From contig CAIXNB010000104.1 of the NCBI GenBank assembly GCA_903920695.1, forward strand, positions 1 through 35,306: a DNA stretch of 35,306 bases, given 5' to 3'. The notes under the pieces are model-generated. The model ran no database searches, was not told the origin of the DNA, and saw only the letters and a list, made by a program, of their open reading frames with translations. The DNA is from an uncultured beta proteobacterium. GTDB lineage: Bacteria; Pseudomonadota; Gammaproteobacteria; Burkholderiales; Burkholderiaceae_C. This document shows positions 1 through 7,295 of the stretch, piece after piece (the first letter of the stretch is position 1; every line of letters starts with the position of its first letter). A program made the translations under genes and the position numbers.

Positions 1-1
1 C

Positions 2-226
2 ACCTTGTTGACAGCCACTCTGTCGGCCAGCCAGAAGCTGCGCATCCCGCTGATCAGCATGTCGATGGGTCCCTACGGGTCGCTGACGCGCCTGTTCGGC
101 TGGACCTTCGGCTCGGCCCTGACCTTTGCCGTCGGCGCCAGCAGTTCGGCGCCAGGCCAGGTTCCGATCGAGGACCTCAACACCGTGCTGGCGATCCTGC
201 AAAAGTCGATGGCTGGATCGAAGTAA
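2..226 (+). CDS. aroD: Type I 3-dehydroquinate dehydratase, C-terminal fragment
   Basis: This is the 3' end of a gene that begins before the window; the frame is open from base 2 to a TAA at 224-226. The visible 74 residues contain the motif PLISMSMGPYG followed by SALTFAV and a SAPGQVPIEDL segment, which is the typical C-terminus of class I (AroD) dehydroquinate dehydratases. The family makes 3-dehydroshikimate from 3-dehydroquinate in the shikimate pathway through a Schiff-base lysine, which lies outside the window. The HMG-CoA lyase starts 36 bases downstream on the same strand and could be cotranscribed. In Burkholderiales, type I copies often sit among catabolic genes, so a role in quinate or shikimate use is also possible; this cannot be decided here. 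Confidence 0.85.
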   Translation, partial: TLLTATLSASQKLRIPLISMSMGPYGSLTRLFGWTFGSALTFAVGASSSAPGQVPIEDLNTVLAILQKSMAGSK

Positions 227-262
227 TTCTTTCGCAAAACTCATAGCAATGGATACCAGGTC

Positions 263-1207
263 ATGATTTCATCATCGAAGACCCCCGACGTTCTGATCAG
301 CGAAGTCGGCCCGCGCGACGGCCTGCAGTCGGTCAAGGCCACGATGCCAACCGCTGACAAGTTCCGCTGGATCGATGCGCTGGTGGCAGCCGGTCTGCGC
401 GAGATCGAGGTCTGCTCCTTTGTGCCGGCCAAACACCTGCCGCAGATGGCCGACGCGGCCGAGGTTGTGCGCCACGCGCTGACGCACCCCGGCGTCACCG
501 TGATGGCGCTGGTGCCCAATGCGCGCGGCACCGAAGCAGCGTTGAAAGCCGGCGTACACAAGGTGACGATTCCAGTGTCAGCCAGCGCCGCGCACTCGCT
601 GGCCAATGTGCGGCGCACGCGCGAAGAAATGATCGAGGAAGTGCGCGCCATCGTGCGTCTGCGCGATGAGATCGCTCCTGGCGTGAAGATCGAAGCCGGC
701 ATCTCCACCGCTTTTGGCTGCACGATCCAGGGCGAGGTCCGGTCAGAAGACGTGGTCTGGGTCGCCAGCGAATGCATTGCCGCCGGCGCCGAGGAAGCCG
801 GCCTGTCCGACACCACGGGCATGGCCAATCCGGCGCAGGTGCGCCGCCTCTTCAACAAGGTGCGCGCTGCCATTGGCGACAAGACCGGCGCAGCCCACAT
901 GCACAACACACGGGGCCTGGGTCTGGCCAACTGCCTGGCCGCCTACGACGTCGGCGTGCGCACTTTTGACAGTTCGCTGGGCGGCCTCGGCGGCTGCCCC
1001 TACGCGCACGGTGCGTCGGGCAATGTGGTGACGGAAGACCTGGTTTTCATGTTTGAAGCCATGGGCATCAACACCGGCGTCAATCTGGAAAAACTGCTGG
1101 TCGCGCGCGCGCCGCTGATGGCCGGCCTGCCGGGTGAACCGGTCTATGGCATGACGCCCGAAGCCGGTCTGCCCAAAGGCTGGACGCAGGCTGCGCTGGC
1201 GGGCTAG
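263..1207 (+). CDS. Hydroxymethylglutaryl-CoA lyase
   Basis: A 314-residue protein of the DRE-TIM metallolyase family. It shows the N-terminal metal and catalytic motif GPRDGLQ (residues 16-22), the metal-binding HxH in AHMHNTRG, and the signature GGLGGCPYA with the catalytic cysteine. Length is normal for bacterial HMG-CoA lyases. These enzymes cleave 3-hydroxy-3-methylglutaryl-CoA to acetyl-CoA and acetoacetate in leucine and related branched acyl-CoA breakdown. No strong ribosome binding site precedes the ATG at 263, but the alignment of the N-terminus with the family supports it. Closely related citramalyl-type lyases share the fold, so the exact substrate is inferred. It follows aroD by 36 bases and converges with the minus-strand amidohydrolase. 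Confidence 0.9.
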   Translation: MISSSKTPDVLISEVGPRDGLQSVKATMPTADKFRWIDALVAAGLREIEVCSFVPAKHLPQMADAAEVVRHALTHPGVTVMALVPNARGTEAALKAGVHKVTIPVSASAAHSLANVRRTREEMIEEVRAIVRLRDEIAPGVKIEAGISTAFGCTIQGEVRSEDVVWVASECIAAGAEEAGLSDTTGMANPAQVRRLFNKVRAAIGDKTGAAHMHNTRGLGLANCLAAYDVGVRTFDSSLGGLGGCPYAHGASGNVVTEDLVFMFEAMGINTGVNLEKLLVARAPLMAGLPGEPVYGMTPEAGLPKGWTQAALAG

Positions 1208-1277
1208 GACTTGCCAATGTCAGTCGGCATTGCGGCGCGTAGCCCATATGGAGCGCAGCGCATGACCAACAGTCAGA

Positions 1278-2081
1278 TCAAGCGTCGCCTGACCAGTAGA
1301 ACGCCAAGGGATTGGTCACCAGAATGTCCTGCGCCGCGTCTTCTCCGACCCAGTCATAGAGCGCATTGAGGAGTTGCGGGTAATCGGCGTGCGCCTCGTG
1401 ATTGGTACAAGGCCAGTCACTGCCCCACAGCAGGCTCTGAACACCGAGTTCACCCAGCCATACGCCTGTCAGCGCAGCGGGCTGGCATCCCTCCAGCCGA
1501 TACGCTGCGCTGAGCTTGACGCGCACCGGAACATGGCGCGCGCGCCTGGCCAATGCCTTGACCGTGGGGTCAGCCGCCGAAGCGGCTGCGGGCTTGCCCA
1601 TGTGGTCAAGCACCAGCGGCAGATCACTCGGCAGTTGCGGAAGAACCTGCGGCAAAGCGCCGACATCCGTATGCAGTTCGAGATGCCAGCCCATGACCAA
1701 CAGGGCACCCCAAAAATTGCTGGCGCCGCGCCATTCGCTGATGTCGTGCGCCGTACCCGCCAGATTCAAGCGGATACCGCGCACGCCCAGCACATCCAAA
1801 CGCACCAGTTCCGCAATCTCGGTTGTGTGCGACAGCACCGCAACACCACGAAGGCGCTGCGGTTCACGCCTGAGTTCATCAAGCAGACGGCGGTTGTCCA
1901 TGCCCATGAAACTGGTTTGCACCAGCACACCACGTTGCACCCCCAGCGGGAGGCTGGCCTGCTGCCAGGCGCTCAAAGTGGCGTCGTATTGGGGAACATA
2001 GCGCGCGCCCGCGACTGCCACGCCGGCGTCAAAGACATGGAAATGGGTATCAACGAAATGATTTGACAGCAATCTATCCAC
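1278..2081 (-). CDS. Amidohydrolase family 2 (metal-dependent hydrolase / lactonase-like)
   Basis: A 267-residue TIM-barrel metal-dependent hydrolase of the COG3618 group, which includes 2-pyrone-4,6-dicarboxylate lactonase and similar enzymes. Visible metal and catalytic motifs are DTHFH at residues 11-15, ELHTD in the middle, LDHMGKP, and WGSDWPC near the C-terminus. The substrate cannot be named from sequence; related enzymes hydrolyse lactones or decarboxylate aromatic-derived acids. The start taken is GTG at 2081; because the family usually begins near VDTHFHVFD, an internal TTG start is also possible. A minus-strand TATAAT at 2089-2094 would place the transcript start almost at the GTG, so a leaderless mRNA is possible. 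The gene is divergent from the GntR regulator, which is its likely controller. Confidence 0.82.
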   Translation of the reverse strand: MDRLLSNHFVDTHFHVFDAGVAVAGARYVPQYDATLSAWQQASLPLGVQRGVLVQTSFMGMDNRRLLDELRREPQRLRGVAVLSHTTEIAELVRLDVLGVRGIRLNLAGTAHDISEWRGASNFWGALLVMGWHLELHTDVGALPQVLPQLPSDLPLVLDHMGKPAAASAADPTVKALARRARHVPVRVKLSAAYRLEGCQPAALTGVWLGELGVQSLLWGSDWPCTNHEAHADYPQLLNALYDWVGEDAAQDILVTNPLAFYWSGDA

Positions 2082-2110
2082 GGGCTAAATTATAGTCATC
2101 TAGAGGACTA
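2063..2110. promoter_or_regulatory. Divergent promoters with shared palindromic operator (amidohydrolase / gntR)
   Basis: On the plus strand TTGACA at 2063-2068 and TAAATT at 2086-2091 are separated by exactly 17 bases, a good sigma-70 promoter for the GntR gene. On the minus strand TATAAT (2089-2094) with TTGATC (2111-2116), spaced 16 bases, faces the amidohydrolase. The palindrome TAGTCATCTAGAGGACTA at 2093-2110 is 16/18 symmetric. It covers the plus-strand start site and ribosome binding site and lies within the minus-strand spacer. The layout is that of an autoregulatory GntR operator; binding is inferred. Confidence 0.6.
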
Positions 2111-2115
2111 GATCA

Positions 2116-2877
2116 ATGAGTACCGAACACCAGACAGCCATGACGTCACAGACCGAACTGCCCACGCGCGGACAAAGCCGCTACGGCTGGCTGGCTGCCG
2201 CTTTGCGCACCCGGATCTTGCAGGGCGAATGGGTGCCGGGGGAATCGATTCCCCCGGAAGCGGTTCTCGCCCGCTCCTACGGCGTGGCACTGGGCACGAT
2301 CAGGCAGGCGCTGTCCCTGCTGGTTTCCGAAGCGCTGCTGGAACGCCGTCACGGCAAAGGAACCTTTGTCACATCCGGACTGGGTGGCGCGTCAATGATG
2401 CGCTTCTTTCGCTTCCGGCAAAGTGGCGAACTCCAGACGACACCCGAGTCGCGCATCCTGAGTCGCAAGCGCCGCCTGGCCGACCTCGACGAAGCCGATG
2501 CCCTGGGCTTGCCCGCCGGCGCCAGTGTGCTTGCCATGGAGCGCCTGCGCAGCATTGACCGCAAACCGTGCCTGCTCGAATACCTGATCCTGCCCTTGCC
2601 GATGTTCGACGCCCTGACCGAATCCGACACAGCAGACTGGGACGATTTGCTCTACCCGATGTACCAGCGTGTTTGTGGTGTTGTGATTCACCATGCCGAA
2701 GACCAGCTCAGCTTTGGTCAACTCACAGCGACACAAGGTCGCCGCCTGCAACTCGACAAGGGACATCCCTGCGTGCAGGTTCAACGACGCGCCTTTGATC
2801 TGGCCCAGCGCTGCGTCGAATTGCGTACCACGCTGGGCGATGCGTTTTCATTCGAGTACACCGCACAGGTCCGTTGA
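2116..2877 (+). CDS. GntR family transcriptional regulator (HutC subfamily, UTRA domain)
   Basis: A 253-residue one-component repressor. Residues about 20-85 form the GntR winged helix-turn-helix, recognisable from PGESIPPEAVLARSYGVALGTIRQAL and the wing sequence RRHGKGTFV. Residues about 105-250 form a UTRA ligand-binding domain (ESRILSRKRRLAD and later strands). The start at ATG 2116 has GAGG at 2103-2106, nine bases upstream and inside the palindromic operator; an in-frame ATG at 2140 is an alternative. HutC-type regulators usually repress neighbouring catabolic genes until a small acid or its CoA derivative binds. The divergent amidohydrolase and the downstream Bug receptor are the obvious targets. 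The effector is unknown. Confidence 0.9.
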   Translation: MSTEHQTAMTSQTELPTRGQSRYGWLAAALRTRILQGEWVPGESIPPEAVLARSYGVALGTIRQALSLLVSEALLERRHGKGTFVTSGLGGASMMRFFRFRQSGELQTTPESRILSRKRRLADLDEADALGLPAGASVLAMERLRSIDRKPCLLEYLILPLPMFDALTESDTADWDDLLYPMYQRVCGVVIHHAEDQLSFGQLTATQGRRLQLDKGHPCVQVQRRAFDLAQRCVELRTTLGDAFSFEYTAQVR

Positions 2878-2923
2878 ACGCACGGCCCCAGCGTCATTTC
2901 CACCCTCAACCATGGAGCTTCCC

Positions 2924-3928
2924 GTGATCAGTCCGCTCTCTCATACTTTCCTCCAACCATCCCGGTGTCTGACCACGCTGATGGCCTGTGGCCTGCTGAC
3001 GGGTGCAGCGGGCGCCTTCGCTCAAGACGCCGCCTGGCCGACCCGACCCATCACCATGGTGGTGACTTATCCACCCGGTGGCGGCGCCGATACCATGGCG
3101 CGACTGATCGCCCCGAAGTTGGGCGAAGCCCTGGGGCAGACCGTGGTGATCGAGAACAAGCCCGGCGCCGGTGGCCAGATCGGCGCCAGCGCCGTGGCCA
3201 AGGCGGCACCGAACGGCTACACCTTGATGCTCGATGCCTCTTCCTTTGCGGTGAACCCTTCGCTCTACCGCAAGCTGCCCTACGACAGCGCCAAGGCCTT
3301 TCGCCCGATTGGCGTCATCGCCCTTTTTCCCAATGTGGTGCTGGTCAACGCACAGTTCCCAGCCCGCAACATCGCCGAACTGACGGCCTTGGCCAAGTCC
3401 GGCAAGGGCGCCGTTTCCTACGCATCATCGGGCAACGGTTCGGCCCAGCATCTGGCGGGTGCGCTGTTTGAATCGGCGGCCAAGGTCGACATGGTGCATG
3501 TGCCCTACAAAGGCGGCGGCCCGGCACTCAACGACGTGATTGGGGGTCAGGTGCCGCTGTTCTTTGGCAACCTGGCGTCCACGCTGCAGCATGTGCAGTC
3601 GGGCAAGCTGCGGGCACTGGCCGTGACGTCGGGCAAGCGCGCTGCCATGCTGCCAGACGTGCCAACGCTGGCCGAAGCCGGTGTTGCGGGGGCAGAAATT
3701 TACGAATGGAACGCCATCTTTGCCCCTGAAGGAACACCCGAACCGATCATGGAAAAACTCTCAGTGGCCATGCAAAAGGCAATGGATGCCCCAGAGATCA
3801 AGGCGCGCATCGCGCAGTTGGGTGGCGAGATCCAGAAAGGCGGGCCCAAGGCCGCCAATGACTTCATCCAGGCTCAGATGGCGCTATGGGCCAAACTGGT
3901 GAAGATCAAAAACATTTCGGTCGAGTGA
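2924..3928 (+). CDS. TctC/Bug family periplasmic solute-binding receptor
   Basis: A secreted binding protein of about 334 residues. A signal peptide ends near AQDAAWPTRPI, and the mature protein starts with the family signature WPTRPITMVVTYPPGGGADTMAR, followed by IENKPGAGGQIGA and HVPYKGGGPALNDVIGGQV. Bug (tripartite tricarboxylate) receptors bind carboxylates, aromatic acids or amino acids. TctA/TctB membrane partners are absent here, as is usual for the many orphan Bug proteins in Burkholderiales. GTG at 2924 is preferred because GGAG lies six bases upstream (2914-2917); ATG at 2912 is in frame but has no ribosome binding site. It is 46 bases after the GntR gene and probably cotranscribed with it. 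The last codon is 17 bases from the convergent HxlR gene. Confidence 0.9.
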   Translation: MISPLSHTFLQPSRCLTTLMACGLLTGAAGAFAQDAAWPTRPITMVVTYPPGGGADTMARLIAPKLGEALGQTVVIENKPGAGGQIGASAVAKAAPNGYTLMLDASSFAVNPSLYRKLPYDSAKAFRPIGVIALFPNVVLVNAQFPARNIAELTALAKSGKGAVSYASSGNGSAQHLAGALFESAAKVDMVHVPYKGGGPALNDVIGGQVPLFFGNLASTLQHVQSGKLRALAVTSGKRAAMLPDVPTLAEAGVAGAEIYEWNAIFAPEGTPEPIMEKLSVAMQKAMDAPEIKARIAQLGGEIQKGGPKAANDFIQAQMALWAKLVKIKNISVE

Positions 3929-3945
3929 ATCCGAAGCGCGCCTGA

Positions 3946-4914
3946 TCAAGCGGTTGTGCGTACCGCCGCAATACCATTGGCTTCCAACTTCTGGCCCGTA
4001 TGCAGATCCTGCAAGCGCGCGACCAGTGCTTGCGCACAGGGTTGATGCAGCAGCCGCAGCGGCTCGTGACCGACGCCACTAATCCAGCGATCGCCCCAGT
4101 TCATCAGCGCCACGATCACCGGGTACAGGGCCAGACCCGGCTCTGCCAAACGGTAGCTACGGCGCCGCGCGTCGCCGCTGTCGGTGCTGCGCGTCAAAAT
4201 ACCAAACTTGACGAGGCGCTCAAGCCGGGCCGCCAGCACGTTGCGCGCAACGCCAAGCCGGCTGACCAGATCATCGAAAAAACGTGAGCCAAAAAACGCT
4301 TCGCGCAGGATCAGGAAACTCCAGACGTCCCCCACAATTTCGAGCGTACTCGCCACCGAACACGGTTGCGCCCGGGCGTAGAGATTGCTGTCGGGTGAGC
4401 GCCGGCGGCCCAGCGGGCGCGGCTGCAGGCCGGCGCCCGGTCCATCCTGCCATTTGACATCACGCGCTGCAATCGGCACGCCACAAGCGGCGCAAACCCA
4501 GACTGCCACGATGTCGGGCGCAGCGGCCGGCGCATCGCGCCAGCGCAGGCGCCAAGGCGGCGCCGTTTGCCCGGCTTGCAGTTGGGGCCGGGCGTAGCGG
4601 TCGCCCCAATCGAGCAAGCCGACGCAGATCGGGTAAAAGTCGAGCCCACACGGTGTAAGGCGGTAGCGCGGCCCGCCTGGCGCCTCGTTCACGCGTTCCA
4701 TCAAACCAGCGATCTGCAACTGGCGCAATACCTTGGCGACCTGGCTGCGCGGGGCCATCAGCGCCTTCATAAACCCTTCAAACCGGGTTTCGCCAAAAAA
4801 CGTCGCACGCAAAACCAAGAAGCTCCAACCGTCGCCGATGCGTTCGAGCACGCGCGCCACGGAGCAGGCGCGCTGCAGCGTGGATTCCGCTTTGCTTTTA
4901 GGTTTCTTATCCAT
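3946..4914 (-). CDS. Tandem-domain HxlR family transcriptional regulator
   Basis: A 322-residue protein with two HxlR-type winged-helix domains in one chain. The first covers about residues 15-115 (CSVARVLERIGDGWSFLVLRATFFG), the second about 180-285 (CSVASTLEIVGDVWSFLILREAFFG). Both continue with a recognition-helix region and end with an LLDWGDRY or LMNWGDRW helix. A single HxlR protein is normally about 110-150 residues and dimerises, so this looks like a covalent pseudo-dimer from gene duplication. A CAAC..C-like segment lies between the halves. The start is placed at ATG 4914, at MDKKPKSKAE; a longer frame to 4983 lacks similarity. The gene is divergent from the enoyl-CoA hydratase, its likely target. 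The inducer is unknown. Confidence 0.85.
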   Translation of the reverse strand: MDKKPKSKAESTLQRACSVARVLERIGDGWSFLVLRATFFGETRFEGFMKALMAPRSQVAKVLRQLQIAGLMERVNEAPGGPRYRLTPCGLDFYPICVGLLDWGDRYARPQLQAGQTAPPWRLRWRDAPAAAPDIVAVWVCAACGVPIAARDVKWQDGPGAGLQPRPLGRRRSPDSNLYARAQPCSVASTLEIVGDVWSFLILREAFFGSRFFDDLVSRLGVARNVLAARLERLVKFGILTRSTDSGDARRRSYRLAEPGLALYPVIVALMNWGDRWISGVGHEPLRLLHQPCAQALVARLQDLHTGQKLEANGIAAVRTTA

Positions 4915-5003
4915 ACTGGTAGTGTATATTGTGCTTGTCGTCTGGTTAAACAACCGATTAACTGCGGCACCTGGGACCACCACACCAATCTAGGAGAAAA
5001 CCG
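4915..5003. promoter_or_regulatory. Divergent control region between HxlR regulator and enoyl-CoA hydratase
   Basis: An AT-richer 89-base gap between divergent genes. On the minus strand TTTAAC and TATACA spaced 16 bases resemble a sigma-70 promoter for the regulator. On the plus strand TTGTCG and TTAACT spaced 17 bases are a weak match. A short dyad GGTT-N4-AACC lies between them. AGGAG at 4992-4996 is a clear ribosome binding site for the ATG at 5004. HxlR binding here is inferred from the gene arrangement only. Confidence 0.35.
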
Positions 5004-5897
5004 ATGAGCACAACCCACAACCCACCCCCGCTGGCGGCCGACGCGCCAATGCCGACGTTCCAGCACCTGCTGTTTGAGGACCAGGGCAAGATCGCCCGCC
5101 TGACGCTGAACCGCCCGGCCGTGACCAATGCGCTGTCAATTGCGCTGTCGAAGGAATTCGCGCAAGCGGTTGAGTACCTGCGCGACTGCGACCGCTTCAA
5201 GATCGTGGTCGTCACCGGCGCCGGCGGCAATTTCTGCGCCGGCGACGACCTGACCGAAATGGCAACCGGCGCCTGGGGCAACGCGGCGCAGATCATGCGC
5301 CGCGTGCGCTTCTACCAGCACATGGCCAATACCTTGGAGGAACTCGACAAGATCACGATTGCCGCCGTTGATGGGCACTGCGTCGGTGGCGGCCTCGAGA
5401 TCACGATGGCCTGCGATTTTGTTATCTGCACCGAGCGCGTGCGCTGGGGTATGCCGGAAGTCGATTGGGGCATCACGCCCGGCTGGGGTGGCACGACGCG
5501 CATGGCGCGCCTGATCGGACGACGTATGACCAAGGAGATCAACCTGCTCGGTTCACTGCATCCAGCATCGCGCGGCGTCGAACTCGGACTCTTCAACCGC
5601 GTCGTGCCGGTCAGTCAACTCGAAACGGAAACAGCACGCCTGGCCGAATTGCTGTTGCTGAAAAACCAGCAGGGGCTGCGTCAGCTCAAGTTCATCATCA
5701 ACAAAGGTGCCGAGGCCGACCTCTACACGGCGCAAGGCTTCGAAGCCGTGCAAGCCGGTTTCACCGGTGCGACGCTAGGCTCCTGGCAGATCGGCGACTC
5801 CGACTCCTCGCACGGCTGGGATCAGTTCAAAAGCAATGACCCGATGGGTGCGATCCGCGCACGGCGCAAGGCGTCAAAGGACTTCTGGGTCGACTGA
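5004..5897 (+). CDS. Enoyl-CoA hydratase/isomerase (crotonase family)
   Basis: A 297-residue crotonase. The oxyanion-hole segment GNFCAGDDL and the second one CVGGGLEITMACD are present. Both catalytic glutamates of a true hydratase appear to be conserved, one in GGGLEIT and one in MPEVDWGITPGWGG. The N-terminal 20 residues form a proline-rich extension before the first strand (LLFEDQGKIARLTLNRP). The family hydrates trans-2-enoyl-CoA or performs related chemistry in fatty, aromatic or terpenoid acid breakdown; the precise substrate is not evident. ATG 5004 is supported by AGGAG eight bases upstream. It is divergent from the tandem HxlR regulator, and with the HMG-CoA lyase suggests a CoA-thioester catabolic neighbourhood. 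Confidence 0.87.
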   Translation: MSTTHNPPPLAADAPMPTFQHLLFEDQGKIARLTLNRPAVTNALSIALSKEFAQAVEYLRDCDRFKIVVVTGAGGNFCAGDDLTEMATGAWGNAAQIMRRVRFYQHMANTLEELDKITIAAVDGHCVGGGLEITMACDFVICTERVRWGMPEVDWGITPGWGGTTRMARLIGRRMTKEINLLGSLHPASRGVELGLFNRVVPVSQLETETARLAELLLLKNQQGLRQLKFIINKGAEADLYTAQGFEAVQAGFTGATLGSWQIGDSDSSHGWDQFKSNDPMGAIRARRKASKDFWVD

Positions 5898-5900
5898 TTT

Positions 5901-5922
5901 GTGCTGGATCGCCCGCACTTTT
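5901..5922 (+). terminator. Weak hairpin with T-run after the enoyl-CoA hydratase gene
   Basis: GTGC at 5901-5904 pairs with GCAC at 5915-5918, with two further GC pairs inside after one mismatch, and TTTT follows directly. The stem is short, so termination efficiency is doubtful. It lies three bases after the stop codon and before the hydrogenase promoter region, where a transcript end is expected. Confidence 0.35.
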
Positions 5923-5947
5923 GCACCCTGGCAACAAGCAAGCAGGT

Positions 5948-5974
5948 GGTTACCAAAATGATTAGCAGGTAACC
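5948..5974. promoter_or_regulatory. Inverted repeat upstream of the hydrogenase promoter (candidate activator site)
   Basis: GGTTACC at 5948-5954 and its exact reverse complement GGTAACC at 5968-5974 flank a 13-base AT-rich spacer. The centre is about 116 bases upstream of the start predicted from the sigma-54 promoter, the usual distance for an NtrC-type enhancer site. A binding role for the HoxA-like regulator encoded at 21685 is inferred; no published consensus was matched. Confidence 0.4.
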
Positions 5975-6050
5975 GCTTCAGTATCGCCGCACTGGGCGCG
6001 CAACAGTCACCGGCATCTGCCCCGATGCCGCGAAAACAGCAAATTCGGCA

Positions 6051-6066
6051 TGGCGCGCAACTTGCT
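6051..6066 (+). promoter_or_regulatory. Sigma-54 (-24/-12) promoter of the hydrogenase operon
   Basis: TGGCGCGCAACTTGCT matches the sigma-54 consensus TGGCAC-N5-TTGCW with one change. The invariant GG (6052-6053) and GC (6064-6065) are separated by exactly ten bases. The start would be near 6077, giving a leader of about 38 bases before hybO. Hydrogenase operons under HoxA/HupR control use this promoter type, and such an activator is encoded downstream in this window. Confidence 0.75.
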
Positions 6067-6114
6067 TTTGGACCCCGCATCAGGCCCGAACGAGGCTTGG
6101 CTCCAGGAGACAAC

Positions 6115-7293
6115 ATGGGCGACATCAACGACATCTTCAGCCTCGGTCGCGAGGCTTTGCAGGGCATCGAACAGCGCTTGGGTATGTCCCGACGCGACTA
6201 CCTACAGTTTTGCGCCACGCTGGCGGTCACCATGGGTCTGCCCACGGGCGCTGACGCCGCTGTCGCCAAAGCAATCGAGTCGGCCAAGCGGCCCTCCGTC
6301 ATCTGGTTGCACTTCCAGGAATGCACGGGCTGCACCGAATCCCTGCTGCGAGCCGAGCACCCGACGCTGGAAAAGCTGATCCTCGAAATCATTTCCCTCG
6401 ATTACCACGAAACCCTGATGGCCGCCGCCGGGCACCAGGCCGAGGCCGCACGCAAAGACGCGATGAAGGCCAATAAGGGCAAGTATGTGTTGGTAATCGA
6501 AGGCGCCATTCCGGTCAAGGAGAACGGCAACTACTGCAAGATCGGTGGCCACACCGCAATCGACCTGCTCAAGGAATGTGCGGCCGACGCGGCGGCGGTA
6601 ATTGCCATTGGCTCCTGCGCCTCCTGGGGCGGCATGCCCTCAACCGGACCCAATCCGTCCGGTGCCAGCAGCGTGGCCGAGGTGCTGGGAAAACCGGTGG
6701 TAACGATACCGGGCTGCCCGCCCAACCCGTATAACTTCCTGGCCACGGTCGTGCACTTCCTGACCTTCGGCAAACTGCCTGAGGTGGACAAGCTCGGGCG
6801 ACCCAAGTTCGCCTACTCGCGCCTGATCCACGAAAACTGCGAACGCCGCGCGCACTTCGATGCCGGACGATTTGCCATGGAGTTTGGCGATGCTGGGCAC
6901 CGTCAGGGTTACTGCCTCTACAAGCTCGGTTGCAAGGGGCCGGAGACCTACGCCAACTGCCCGACCCTGGGTTTCGGCGACGCCGGCGAGAACAACTGGC
7001 CGGTCGGTTGCGGCCACCCCTGCATCGGCTGTACCGAAAAAGGCGTTGGTTTTGCCAAACCGATCCACCAGTTGGCAACGATGAAGAGCGTGGCGCCGCC
7101 GCTGCAATATGCACGCATCGTCGAAGAACAGGGCAAGGGCGCGTCGTTCGCTTCCGCTGCAGCGCTGGCCGCGCTGGCCGGCGCCGCCGCCGGTGCCGCC
7201 GTGATGCTGACACGCAACCTCGGTCTGTCCCACGCCGCACAAGAGGCCGAAGCTGCCAAGGCCGGCAAACCGCAAGACAAGGCGCGGAGTTGA
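6115..7293 (+). CDS. hybO: [NiFe]-hydrogenase small subunit, HybO type (group 1c-like)
   Basis: A 392-residue iron-sulfur subunit of an uptake hydrogenase. A twin-arginine signal SRRDYLQFC lies near residues 23-31, and a hydrophobic C-terminal helix (about 345-370, Ala/Leu-rich) would anchor it to the periplasmic face of the membrane. Proximal cluster ligands lie in ECTGCTES and GSCASWGG with a later PGCPPNP; distal and medial ligands lie in RLIHENC, GYCLYKLGCKGPETYANC and GHPCIGC. The two extra cysteines of oxygen-tolerant enzymes are glycine here (CTGC and SWGG), as in E. coli HybO. ATG 6115 is chosen for AGGAG at 6105-6109; the frame is open further upstream but lacks similarity. It is the first gene of the operon after the sigma-54 promoter. 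Confidence 0.95.
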   Translation: MGDINDIFSLGREALQGIEQRLGMSRRDYLQFCATLAVTMGLPTGADAAVAKAIESAKRPSVIWLHFQECTGCTESLLRAEHPTLEKLILEIISLDYHETLMAAAGHQAEAARKDAMKANKGKYVLVIEGAIPVKENGNYCKIGGHTAIDLLKECAADAAAVIAIGSCASWGGMPSTGPNPSGASSVAEVLGKPVVTIPGCPPNPYNFLATVVHFLTFGKLPEVDKLGRPKFAYSRLIHENCERRAHFDAGRFAMEFGDAGHRQGYCLYKLGCKGPETYANCPTLGFGDAGENNWPVGCGHPCIGCTEKGVGFAKPIHQLATMKSVAPPLQYARIVEEQGKGASFASAAALAALAGAAAGAAVMLTRNLGLSHAAQEAEAAKAGKPQDKARS

Positions 7294-7295
7294 TC

